Shown piece after piece: positions 46,425 through 58,277 of a DNA stretch of 64,000 nt; within the stretch, counting starts at the first letter, position 1; each line of letters opens with the position of its first letter. The notes beneath the pieces were generated by a model. It had not been told where the DNA came from. It did not search any database and worked only from the letters and a program-made list of their open reading frames with translations. Origin of the DNA: Sphagnum compactum (Eukaryota; Bryophyta; Sphagnopsida; Sphagnales); assembly GCA_965153455.1 (NCBI GenBank), contig OZ234497.1, positions 10,850,001 to 10,914,000 of the forward strand, in the 5' to 3' direction. Both the position numbers and the translations under genes were made by a program.

Positions 46425-46645
46425 GACATCCTTGGTCAAAATTCCAAGGGTTTAATAAAAAATGACATGTCTTTATTTATACAAGTTAAGTACTCTACCT
46501 ATGTCTTATAATTAGTTGGTAGTCAAAATGGACATGCAATTACTTATACTAGTTAGGTACCCTATCTATGTCTTATAATTTGGTAATCAAAAGGGACGTG
46601 CCATTATTTATATTAGCTAGGTACCCTAGTTATGTCTTAACTATA
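46425..46645. repeat. Three ~65-bp tandem units
   Basis: The block 'ggtaccctatctatgtcttataatt' with 'gtcaaaatggacatgc' recurs with its TATGTCTTA word at about 46500, 46567 and 46631, intervals of 64-67 bp. Confidence 0.8.
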
Positions 46646-47289
46646 ATTGGAACCCTCATATTTACAAAACCCTTATACCTATGTGGCTAGCCATGTCAAA
46701 TTGAATTACTTGTTCATTAATCCTACCATTTAGTAGCACAACTTGTAGTTGAAAATTTGTTTATTAATTTGGAAAGGTTTTGTTTTCTATGGGGATATCA
46801 ATGTAATTCAATAGTTTTAATGTGAACAAGTTTTGTACAAATCTTGTGAATTTGGTTAAGTAACATGTGTTCAATAATTGTTAAATCAAATTTTGTGAAT
46901 AAGACAATCAAACAACTTATATATATAAGACAAAAATGCAATTATTTTCAAGTCTCTTCTATCTCTTAGTGTTCATTTAATGTCACATCAATTACCTAAA
47001 TGACATATTAAAGTTTGAATATCTAAAGATATATAACCACCCTATTCATAAAAAATCAAGCAAGACGGGACAAAGAGCTACTAGAAGTTGAATATTTTGA
47101 TCCTTATAGTATTTAAGGATTGAATAACAAAGGAAAATCAAATCCCCATGCTTTGGGTGAACATACTTTTCGAAACCCAAAAAACATTTATACATAAAAA
47201 GTTTTTCATAATATATGTTGAATTTTCTTGTAAAATGCTTCCAAGTTTGTATTTGAAGTTGCATTATACCTATACACAATAATTATAAC

Positions 47290-47470
47290 AATTGTGCTAA
47301 ATTATATGTTGTCGCATGATGTGCTACCTACTTACCTACTTTACCCTACTTACATACCATCTACCAATGACCTACCTATATTACCTATCTATCTACCCCA
47401 CCTATACATATATCTACCTTATCAACCTAATTACTCACCTATGACATGCCTTATCCTACCTATCTACCAA
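47290..47470. repeat. Degenerate (CCTA)n-like tract
   Basis: The sequence repeats 'acctacttaccta', 'ctacctatattacctatctatctacc' and similar on the plus strand. It resembles a decayed tetranucleotide microsatellite. The short open frame across it (Leu-Pro-Tyr rich) is a product of the repeat. Confidence 0.75.
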
Positions 47471-47764
47471 CTTAGTTTTGTTCAATCACATAACGAATGA
47501 ATTTGAAATGGAAGAATCATAATTTAACATGTTTGAATTTGTCAACAATTTATATTTTTCAAAAACATTTTCTTAAAATTCATTTGAACATTATGGATTT
47601 TATTGATTTTATTGAATATATCTCAAAATAAGCTACAAGATTATGTTTTTAGTTGTTTCATGAACAAAATTTGAAATTAAAAAGGTGTTTCAATTTTGGG
47701 ATTTCTTAACAATTTCATAATTAACAAAATTAAAAAAAATATAGCACATGTTTTATTAACAAGA

Positions 47765-47830
47765 GGTGTGTAGCTTGGTGGTAAAGGCATTGGGATGTTT
47801 CCATAAGGCTTGGGTTCAAACTTGAACAAA
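47765..47830 (+). repeat. tRNA-like SINE head
   Basis: A-box-like TAGCTTGGTGGTAAAGGC (47771-47788) and B-box-like GGGTTCAAACT (47812-47822) are 24 bp apart. Sequence between them (TTGGGATGTTTCCATAAGG) resembles the minus-strand copy near 13.95 kb, so they are probably one SINE family. Confidence 0.5.
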
Positions 47831-49705
47831 TTATATATATGAATTTCATATATTTTGTGATGTATATAATGTACATGTATATTGTAAACCTATAGTCATA
47901 GGTAAGGCATAGGTAGGTACCTACCTAATTATTAGACATAACAAATTAACATCAATACATGGAAAAAGTAATGCATTCATATGTTGCCACATGTTGAGAA
48001 ATGGCTAATAAAAAATGATTACCATTTTGATTAGTTGATTTGACTAATAGTCAAATGGGGAATTTGATATATTAACCAGCAAAAAAAACACTTGGTCAAG
48101 AATGCCACCTTAGGCCTGTTAAAAAAAACCATCAAAATCACATTGGATAATATTGAAAATGACTTGTTCAAAATGATTGGATACATTTTTTGATAAATGT
48201 CATTTTCAAATCTTTCTTGACAAAAATTTCCAATCAATTAAACCTTGAATTCTTGTAGTGTTAAATATAAATGTTGCGTGTTATAATAATCTATGTTCAT
48301 CTTTCTTGTATATGCTTCATACATGTTTTAAATGCATGACATCCATCCATGTTTAAACAATATAAATTTAAGAAAAGACATTTTTGCGCAACTATTATTG
48401 TCTAATTGTAACCTTGGAAGTTATGATGTGCCTACTACCCACTAATGTGGTGTTACCTACATGAACCCAGCTACCTATTAATGCCAAAAAAACACAAAAT
48501 TGCAACTGAACAATGCCAATATTGCAAGATGTTAATTAATAAAATTACTTAAGTGAAAATAAAAGATAATATGATATCAAGCCAAAATGATACCAATTAA
48601 GTCAAGTTGTAACGGGGGATAACAATTTGGTTTATTTAGCTTACATGTAACAATTAGTATGTGACAAGTTGATTGGGACACCACACATTTAAACCTTTGA
48701 TTTTGCACCAAAAAAAAATTGTATGTGAAAAAAAAAGGTCATATTCCATTACACTTTTGTACATTATGGTTTTGAAATATATTCATTTTTTTGGGGGTTG
48801 CCCACCCTACACCACCCTATTTGGGTTTCTATAATTGCTTAATCCTTGACATAGGTAGAATGTCAATGGTTTCCCAAGCCCACACCCATAAACATGAAAA
48901 ATTGCACAATATTGTAATAATGGGGTGGGTTTGGCAGCCAACCAGTGGTGGAATATGTTCACGGGATGATCATGAGATCATGAACTTATGGATGTTTAAC
49001 CTATGTGTAGGTCATGTTAGGTTGCACACAGACCTACAATAATCATGCTAACTATGATGTTTAACTTTGTTTTTTCTTATGCAACTTCATATGAAAGATA
49101 TTTCAAATAGTGTGGATTGCTCTATGACATGTCCTTGCAAATGGCAAAACATTGGCAAACTTCATCAATTTTATTACTTCAGCATTTGTTGAATGTTTGC
49201 ATTGAAAGGTACATCCAAGCCAAACCCTTTGGTGAAAAGGTTACAAACATGTGGGTTAAATGCAATGCATTGGAAGATTTTTAACACAAAATGATGATTG
49301 TAGTTTATGCATGACAAACACTCCTACAAGAGGAGAAAATTGGGAACTTGTGAAAGGTGTACCAAAGTGAGTAGTGAATCCATAGGGGCACAACATGGGG
49401 AGATGGGAGGAATATGTCACAAACAAATGGTTTCATCCGTGTTCCTTTTGAGTGCAACCTTTTTGTGGAAACGAATCATGATAATCCACATGTTGTCATG
49501 GAAACTTGTTGCATGCATTTTACACATGAGATCCCAGTTAATAGATCTTATTCCCCATTATCAATTTAACTTCAAGGAAATAAAATGTTATGGCTCAATA
49601 CATACAAATCTTTTTTTATCCTATGTTTCTTCTTGAATATCAATTTGTATGATTTTTTTTTTTGAACTTTGAAATGGCAGGTTGGAGGAAGAAAAAAAAT
49701 AATCT
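47831..49705. other. AT-rich intergenic DNA
   Basis: Open frames at 48791-49042 and 49307-49636 are longer than most but have no recognisable motif or supporting splice sites. No named repeat is seen. Confidence 0.4.
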
Positions 49706-49709
49706 CTAG

Positions 49710-50534
49710 AAATTAGTGGCGTGGTATGAGCAACAAAGATTGTTTGCTATACAATTTGGTGTCCTCTCAATTATACATTTTAGGCCACTAGAAAATCTAG
49801 CACATTTGATTAGAGGTAAACTCAAAACATTAAAGCTTATGCTTATTTGTGTTTTTTGTTGTAGTATAACATTGTGTTTTCTGCAGCTTTGCATGTAACT
49901 ATTGTCTACGTGATTGGCAACTTAGATAAACTTCAACAAGAAAAGTGGGTTATGGATGAGATCTATGACAAAGTTCATCTAACCAAGTTAAAGGTGTGAA
50001 AGAAATCCTAGTAGCTTCTTTGCAAAGAAGCCAATGGTTGAGGGAAAACGACAAAGGGAGGAGGTGTTTCTTTTACATGAAGGAAGTGCATTGGAACCCT
50101 CACACTCTACCTCACAACCAAAGAAGAAACCAAAATTGTCCAAACATCTAATTTTTGTAACAAGAGTAAGGGAAGATCTAGTTGCAAGGTCCTCTAAGGT
50201 CTTGGCACCAACTTTTCGACCACTGAAATAGGAAATGCCTACATTTCATGAACATATTGTAGGAAGAACTCCTTGTTCTACCTTACAACTAATGAAGAAA
50301 CCTAAATTCTCTAAGTATGTAATTGTTCAATCAAGAACGAGAAAAGATCCAGCTACAAGGCCTTTTGCAGTTTCAGTTCCAAATTTTCAACCAATAAGGG
50401 GGTTGGTGGTAGCTAAGAGAATTGTGTCTAGATTGGGAAAACTTGAATCTTTTAGAGGCAAAAATGTGAAACTTGTAGCTAGCAAACAAAAGGAGGTTTT
50501 GAATCCTTGGCAATCCATTATAAAAAGAAGGTGA
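49710..50534 (+). pseudogene. Decayed gene remnant with internally duplicated basic protein
   Basis: Open segments join in phase: 49710-49815 (WYEQQRLFAIQFGVL, HFRPLENLAHLIR), 49887-49993 (VIGNLDKLQQEKWVMDEIYD) and 50031-50534. The first junction is a clean GT-AG intron with matching phase; the second gap is only 37 nt, too short for a normal plant intron, so it may be damage. The last segment contains two tandem related blocks, KKPKLSKHLIFVTRVREDL...LAPTFRPL and KKPKFSKYVIVQSRTRKDP...VPNFQPI, separated by an in-frame TAG (50229-50231). It ends NPWQSIIKRR-stop. I do not recognise the family. Confidence 0.45.
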
Positions 50535-51660
50535 AGGATATTGTCAACATATATGTGGGTGTGCATGAGCAAATGCCAACTATTGATTAGGGAAAGCTAC
50601 AGTCAAGGTTACTAAAGAGTGTTAAAAATTTAAAGCTAGAAATACCACACATGTATGTTGTTTATGTATTCTTGTTTACCTTGTCAAAAACATTGAGCCC
50701 CTTGGAAGTGTGATGACAAGAGTATTCACATAGTTGTGAAGATGTTTGGGCCTTATTATCTGACATTTGCAAAATATGTCTAATAGGTGCAAAAGAGTGT
50801 TTCCAAAGTGATGTGAAAGGTAAAACTACCAAATCTTTGTGTACATAGGACAAATGAGGCTAATGATTTAACAAGTTAGGGCAAATGGATTTGTGAAATA
50901 ATGTTTTAATTGATAAATGTGTTAGCTTGATGCATGCGCCCCGTACATCTTGTGGGTTGTTCTTGTAATACCCATGGGAATCTTCTACAAAGAAAATAGT
51001 GAAGGACCTTAAAGTTCTTCACTTGACAAACATGGACTTCAGTTGAATGTCGTTAATATTGAGGTTAGTGTTATGAACAATCATTCGATTCATGTTTAGG
51101 GATCAATTTTCCAAAAACACCAAAAGACCATTGTAACACTATAAATTGTTGTGTTTAGTTTTGTTGGTTTTGAATTTGCTAACATGTCTTGCTTGTGCTT
51201 GTATTGGATTTTTTTCAGGTTGGCAAGATTTGTTAAACCCATTTCTTTGGGTGACATGTGAAGCACGCATATTACACCCTTTTATAAACACTTCCATTCT
51301 TGTAAGTTACAACTACCACCTTTGCCACAACAACACATTTTGGGTTTTGCAACTAATTTTTACAACTACATTCTAGTTAGGAAGGACATGTATATGCAAC
51401 TAGTGACTAGTGAATTGCTAAATCCATGTTGTTTCACCCATGTAGTTGCAAGGGACGTTCAATTGCAAAGCTTAGTCATTTTAACAATCAGGATTTTTAA
51501 ATTTCCTTATAATAATGAAATTCCATGTCCTCATTAACCTTGGTATGGCATGTAAAGTGCATGCCTCTCAACTTAGTTATTTTATTCAACTAAATGTTAC
51601 AGAAGATGCCTTATGGATGGATGACATGTGTTAAAAATCTATAAACATGTTATGAGTCAT
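50535..51660. other. AT-rich intergenic DNA
   Basis: No supported gene. The open frame at 51146-51376 is hydrophobic, low in charged residues and without a recognisable motif. Confidence 0.4.
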
Positions 51661-52500
51661 TGCACATGACCAAAAATCAACCTAGTTTAGCCCATGTAGT
51701 TAGCATAACCAAAAGTCAACCTAGCCTAACTTGTTTAGCCAAAAATCAACCTAATTTAACCTAGTTAGATTAACTACCTATTCTAGGCAACTTAGGCTAC
51801 CTAATTTAAGTTAGGTTGCCTAGATTAAAAACAAATATCAAACTCTTGGCCCAAGAAGCCTAGATTAGGCTACCTAACCTAAGCTAAGTGGCCTATGTAT
51901 CATAGGTTGCAAAAATGAAGATCTAAACCATTTGCCTTCATTTTGGGGTTCAAATACTCATCCATTGCACTACCACATTTTTTTATACTAATTATATTTA
52001 ACAAAATGTTGTAAAGCTCAAAATGTTTAACCTTGAATTAACCTTGGCCACCCTATATTGACCTAGGTCAACCTACCTACTACTACCAACCTAGCCTAAA
52101 CCTAAATCTCCATAGGTTGATTTAAGATGAATAAGTTTGTCAACCTATACTACTTATTAACCTAGCCTAAGTTAACCTAAAAATTTTGAGGTTAAAAAAT
52201 AAATTAATGTAGGATAATTATGTCACATTTAGTCGCATCATAATCGCATTTAGTCGCACAAACTTGAAGTGGTTACAAATTTGATAAAATATTTTGTAAT
52301 GAGGCTACTTAGGTTGATTGGACAAAAAACCTAAAGCTAGGAACCCTAAGCAAGCATGTACCTAAGTTAACTTATTAATAAGGTAACCTATTCTAAATAT
52401 ATTTAAATATACTAGATGTAATAGTTAAATGACTTACAAGGTAGCCTACATACATAGGTTGACTTAATAGGTATGTTAACCTAAGCTAGTGTGTTAAGTA
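51661..52500. repeat. Degenerate CCTAA/TTAGG-rich tract
   Basis: Words such as cctagttagattaactacct, cctaacctaagctaag and aacctagcctaaacctaaa recur on both strands for about 800 bp. It is a decayed low-complexity repeat. It ends where the second MITE-like copy begins. Confidence 0.65.
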
Positions 52501-52516
52501 ATTAAAAAGTCAAGGA

Positions 52517-53422
52517 GAGTGTAAGGAAGATAAAATGAACAAATGATTACCTTGTCAAAATTAGAACAAATAGATTTAAAATAACGATAAAACCGATTAT
52601 AGAATTGTGAAACATTGAATGTTTTCATTTCAATGATTAAATATAATATATGTTTACACTAATGTGCATTGATTTTCATATTTCAAATTGTAAAAGTAGG
52701 TTTTAAATAAGTTTTTCAAAATACAAGTAGCTTTCGACGTCTACTTTTGATTGTGGGCTTTTGGTTTCAAATAGGTTCTTACAAAAAGGATTTTTTTTTT
52801 TTTGACTTGCAAATGCAATCATAATGACATGTACCATAGCAAGTGTAACGTTTGCTTGGTTTTTTGATAGTTTAAAGTCGTAATTTAATTTGATGTTGAA
52901 ATTGTAAGATTTGTTTATATAATTATTTTTAATATATCATGGGAACATGTCAATTAATTTGAAATCAATCCAATTAGTAAAATATTAACAAAAACATTCA
53001 TTAAACATTGTAATGTTTGCATTTAAACAATAAAAGAAAAGGACTTGTAAATGGATTTGAATATTTTTAATGACTTGTTTTGCCAAATTTTTAAACATAA
53101 ACCTTATTAAAATAATATGAATATTTTTAAAAAATTTTTAAAAATTTGCAAAGATTTTTTCAAGAATATTTCCCCAAAAGCTCTTGCAAAAGTAGTCAAA
53201 AAGCAAGCGGGTGTGGCTTGTGTTATACCATTTGAACCCTTGTTACAACATATTTTGATCTTCATTTTGTAACTTATTACATATCAATTTCATTAATTTT
53301 TTAAACCAAAAAGTAGGTTTGAACACATATTTTTGAGTTAGTTTCAAATGTATTTTTTATCTACTTTTTAAATTCATTTGCTTTTAATTTTCTTAGAGTT
53401 AAATTCTTATAAACTTAATAGA
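52517..53422. mobile_element. Second, longer copy of the MITE-like repeat
   Basis: The left part matches 19963-20230 (start GAGTGTAAGGAAGATAAA, then TGAAACATTGAATGTTTTCA, ATATAATATATGTTTACAC, CAAGTAGCTTTCGACG) and the right part matches 20270-20450 (ACATATCAATTTCATTAATT, AAAAGTAGGTTTGAACA). About 450 bp in the middle (about 52800-53255) is absent from the first copy. The right terminus (AAGCAAGATAAA inverted repeat) is missing, so this copy is truncated at about 53422. Confidence 0.8.
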
Positions 53423-56400
53423 AACATTATCATATTCATCAGTCCTTTGTGGGTACCTATAAATATTTGGCATCTAAGATCATCAATCATAGATACACGA
53501 TCATCAATTATGTAGCTATATTTTGTCTTCCATTTTTGGTGAAAGATCAAGGAACACCCAATTTTGCATCCTTTAAACAATGCAACAATGGAAGTTTCAT
53601 CTATTGTTTAGTTAGAATCAACAACCATTTTCAATGACAACAATTCAAGGGCATAAGAATTAAAGCTTCAAATGCACACCAAATATGTTTGCTTTTGAAC
53701 CTACACATTTTGAAACAAGAAATGGACATGTATGGTAGTGTAGTTGATTAACAATTGTTAGGAATTTTCTTGTACGAATTGTTAATATCGAAAAACCTCG
53801 TTCAAGGGCCCTAGCAACTAAGTCGCTTTGATCAATGAGGTGGGGGCTCCCACTCAAGTATCGGGAGCTTCTATCAATGAAACACAAAAGGTCCATGGAC
53901 ACTTTGTTGGTGGGAGGAGAAGGCCTATTTGACAATGGTTGTTTTTTGGTGAACTTATAACATTTGATGAAATAATTTGTTTTCAATTGAATTTCTAAAA
54001 TCATCTTTGCAAATATATTTTTTGTGTTAATTTTAAATCAAAACATTAAACTAAATGATACCAACCGTAGTTGTTATTGATATCATTAGAGAAGGAACCT
54101 TAGTATCAAAATTTGTTGCAACCAAAGTAGCTTGTTTTCTCTTTTGATATATTTCGACAAAATATCATAAATATATTTCTTTCAAATCTTTGGACTTTAC
54201 CTGCAACAACAAAAAAACCAATGTAAAATGTTAAGAAACTATAACAAATGAATATAAAAGTTGGTAAATAAAACCCTAAAAATTACCACAAATTTTTAGT
54301 ACCTAGATGCCATACTTATTGTGGTTCTTTCCATAATGATTGAGTTATGAAGCATGGTTGAAATCATGGCAACATTGGGCATGCATAAATGCATTGTCAA
54401 ACTTTGTAGACTTTCAACAAAATTCTTTTGTAAAAAATAAACTAAGCAAATCGCATCCTCCTGGATGGAAGATGTTTCATGTGTACAACCCCATGTACAT
54501 TAAATTCCTTGCAAGTTAGATGTGTGAGAGAAAGAAAATGCAATTTTCAAAATTTGTAGCAATTCCAAAACAAGTTTGAAGTTGAGAAACACGGTCCATG
54601 GAACAAAATAGAAACAAAAATCATCTCACATTGACTTTAACTATAGATGTCAAGGGTCTAAAAAATCAAAGGTGATGGTTTTTGAGAGCCAATAGAACAT
54701 TTGGGAATTTTTTTTGAAAATTGTCTTTTCATTAATTAAAATGAAACTAACATTCTTGTGATTTTGGGGTGGGTGGTTTTTAGTGGTACCACCCAAGTAT
54801 GTCCACCCAAATGATAGTGGGGAATTCATTTTGAAAATATGGCAACAATTCTAAACATTTGCAGACATTGTAAAATGCGTAATGTCTCCTTAATGACAAA
54901 CAACAGTGGTTCTTGAAAAGCTGCAATAATTTGAAATAACTCATGAAATTCAAAGAGGACTTAAGTCCACCTTGCATGTGTCTAGAATATAACACAATGA
55001 CCAATTGCCATTCTAGTTCAACCTTGTGTGTAATACCAAGAAACACCCCACATGGATCATAGTCTAAATAATAAATGGAAATTGTTTTACATTGAACTTG
55101 TAGCGATTTGAGAATGTTGATCCCAAAGTGGGTAATCAACAATTAAAAGGGCTAAGAAATCTTGGGAACTCACATCTCCTGACCTACTTCTCAGTTGGCA
55201 GTGCCAATAAAGGCCAACAACACATATGTAAGAAGTTAAGATCCCAACATGGTATGAACATCGTGGAAACAACCCTTCACAATATACAAATCCCTCTTGA
55301 TTTTCTATAACTACAACTTAATTGCAAGCATGTGATATCATGTGATAAAAAGCCGAGCTCCTACAGAAGCTTGCTTACCTAGCATTCACAAAATTTTATG
55401 CAACTTGTGCAAGTGTATTTGAGACCATTTGAAACTTTCTGATGGCTACCACCAATGGGTTGTAAGAATGATGATTGTTAATATCAAAGTTCAATACGAT
55501 GAGCTACTGCCTTTCTCCCAATAACACATTCGCTTTAAATTTCACAAACATCTTGAACATCTACACACATCATAGTCATCATCAATACCCAAAGTTACAA
55601 TAAACCCTAGTAATAGAAAAATGCAAACCACATATTCAAACCTTATGCTTGGCCATGGCTCTCCAAAATCCTTAATTGGCCATTGGCCATTGTAAAAGTT
55701 CATTGATGCTCTAATCTCTAGGAAGAGACAATGTACACCATGTTCAAGAAATCCATAAAAACAATGCAAGCTTATGTTTATTGATTCTACGCCTTACCTA
55801 TGGTTGGATGGGATGAGAATGCAACAAAAGCTACAAATGCTGCAAGCATAAATAGATTAATGGTTGCTTCATACTACGACTTCACTATATTTCCTGCATC
55901 AATGGCTTTAACTGTACGTGCCATGTCTATTATCGCAGCAGCTCCTTTTGCCACTATTTCATTACTATTGTTATTCTCAAATCCCCCTTTAAACCTTAAA
56001 ATACACTTTATCTCTGAAAACTTACCAGCAATGAAAACTCCAGCATACCACAGAAGTAATAGTCAAAATGTGTAATTATTATTTATAAACAAGGTTCCAA
56101 CAAATCATTTTTCTTTCCTACAACCCCCACCAACTCAGGTCTTAAAATTTCATTTGACATCTAAAATGAGAACATGGCGATGTGGCCTCACTAGCGTCCA
56201 ATATTCTGGAAGGCGCTTAAGGCCTTCTCCTTAAATACAATTTGACACAATGGAGAGCAACAAGCACAATTGTAGGTTCAAGAAAACAGTACTTTCAAGT
56301 AAAGATTAGCAACCTTCCATCCATGTATTATGGATGAAACCTAACTGTACAATATCAACAATAGATTGAGAATTAAAAAAAAGCTGAAATTAACAAATAA

Positions 56401-56455
56401 TTCTTGATATAACTTATATATATCATATATATTACTTCAGACAGTCCATCTGTAT
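53423..56455. other. AT-rich intergenic DNA upstream of the plus-strand gene
   Basis: Minus-strand frames at 53660-54004 and 54780-55142 are long for chance but show no recognisable domain, and I cannot join them into a gene. The rest is unremarkable. Confidence 0.35.
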
Positions 56456-56457
56456 GT

Positions 56458-56715
56458 GACGGGGGTTTTGGGGGGTGGGGGAGGGAAAGGCCACTGAAGC
56501 AGCGGGTGACAGGGCTTGGTAACGGGGCGAGGGGGGGGCAGCACGGGGGAAAAGTTAATTATATATAACAGGGGAACGGGGGGGGGAGGGGATCAACGGG
56601 TGAAAGAATCGGAGTGGAAAATGCGAAGGACGAAAGGGGGGGTCGATAGGACAAAGAACCGGAGTGGGCAATGGGAAGGACCAGGTGGGGGGGAGCTCGA
56701 CGGGTGCATTATGCA
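56458..56715 (+). repeat. G-run-rich tract with ~52-bp duplication
   Basis: Many runs of 4 to 9 Gs occur on the plus strand (near 56460-56490, 56527-56550, 56577-56592, 56634-56642, 56684-56695). A block GGAGTGG...AATGNGAAGGAC... ending in seven Gs is present twice, at about 56610 and 56660. Several G-quadruplexes are possible. It lies about 0.6 kb upstream of the gene's GA/CT-rich promoter. Confidence 0.8.
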
Positions 56716-57019
56716 CCGGGTTCACACTACTATATATATATTCTGCCAAGGTACTAAGGTGTAAGGCCAGAGGCAATTCAAATGCCAACTACCTGGGCCA
56801 ATCATTATTGCCAGCCAATCAGATGCAGATATTTTGTTTTTACTGGGCATCATGAATGCAAGCTGGTTTGTTTTTGGGCGAATATTTGCCACTGGGCGAC
56901 GAAAAAAATTGGAAAAAATTGGAGATTTTCGTTTTATAGTGTAAATTCGACCAAAAAAAAAGCTTACCAAATTAGAAAAATCGCAAAACTTTCGAAACCA
57001 CAAAACTGAAAAAAAAAAC

Positions 57020-57360
57020 ACCGAGTGGGATGGAGAGACAAAGAGAGATGCGGACGACCAGCCGGAGACGGAGCGATGCGAAAGACAAGCCGGAGAGAGA
57101 AAGACGCACAAAGCACAAACCCCGGAATCATCCGTGAATGATACGGATGGCGACGAGAGAGAGAGAGGAACAGCAGAACGAGAGAACGAACGTTGTTCAA
57201 ACAGAAACGGGGCCAACGGACAAACGGAGTTCATGGTTTGAAAGCGCAGCGCAGCGCTACCCTTGGCGCCAAGAACTGTACGCTCTCTCTCTCTCTCTCT
57301 CCCCTGGACACGACTGCGTCGGGGGACTTCGATCCCTTTCGCCTCTTCGCTTCAGTGCGG
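57020..57360 (+). promoter_or_regulatory. CpG-rich promoter/5' UTR region with GA/CT tracts
   Basis: This island is much richer in CG dinucleotides than all DNA to its left. It has GAGAGAGAGAG at about 57157 and an 18-nt CTCT tract at about 57283-57300, which is common around plant transcription starts. It precedes the first coding exon (58278) by about 0.9 kb, so a long or spliced 5' UTR is likely. No TATA box stands out. Confidence 0.5.
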
Positions 57361-58277
57361 TAAACACCTAATCTAGAATCCCTGTTTTTTTCCTTCATAA
57401 AGAATTTGAGTTTTCTTACGCGAATTCTTGTTGCTACCGGTCTGTTTTCTTTTGTGACTTGTTTTCCTCCTCGCTGTGTTTTTTTGGGGGATTCTGGGGT
57501 AGTAATGCAGTGTTGAAGTTGGTGATGCTGCTGCCTCCGTAATTTGTCGACTTATCATCTCTTGCATTTGCTGCAGCGTACGCTGTTGTTCTTTTTGTCT
57601 TATGCCCGTCTGTTATTGTTGTAACAGACGCGTAGAATTTGCTGTCAGTTTCTTTGTCCCAAGGGTGGATCGCGGACCGACAGGAGTCTGGAAACTTGCA
57701 GCTGCTTGCGTTTTTTGGAAATCTCTTTTTCTTGATGTTTTAAGATTTTCCATTCAGAATCTTCCGGAATTTTCTGGTTTCTGCATGTAAACTGTAGGCT
57801 AAGTTTCTTAATTGCTCGAATCCATGACTTGTTTTTCAAGCTTGTGACTGCAATTTCTGTTAGTTTCATGGCTGTTTGTTGCTCCAGGAAGCTAGGCTAG
57901 CTTAGCTGCTTTTGTCTTCATATCCGTTTCGGTGTACGTAAAGTGCTATGCGTCCATTATGAAGACAGAAGCTCGAAATTTGTTCTGACCAATTCCAGTA
58001 ATTCGTACCTCGCAAGGATGAACTAGAGTAATCCTTACCTTTGAGTTCCATTTCATCCACGTCTTCTTAGCTGGGCTACTTTTACCACCAGAAATGTGTT
58101 GTCAGAAGTCCTCTGACATCGCCATTTATATCGATCTATACTTCGCACACGCTGAGCTTTGAATTGACAAAATTTCCGACCTCGTCCGTGCGTGCATGTC
58201 TTTCGAACAGCACCCTTGGCCAAGCATTCTGTTTCGCCACGTCTGACGGTCAACACTCGGTGTTCACGACAACAAAA
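57361..58277 (+). other. Probable 5' UTR / leader intron of the plus-strand gene
   Basis: There is no credible long coding frame. Composition is intermediate (T-rich with CG), like the transcribed leader of the gene starting at 58278. The exact start of transcription and any leader intron cannot be fixed from sequence alone. Confidence 0.4.

Noticed and set aside
51661-52500. Interstitial telomere repeat
   Set aside because: Words such as CCTAACC are irregular and occur on both strands; there is no run of the plant CCCTAAA/TTTAGGG repeat.
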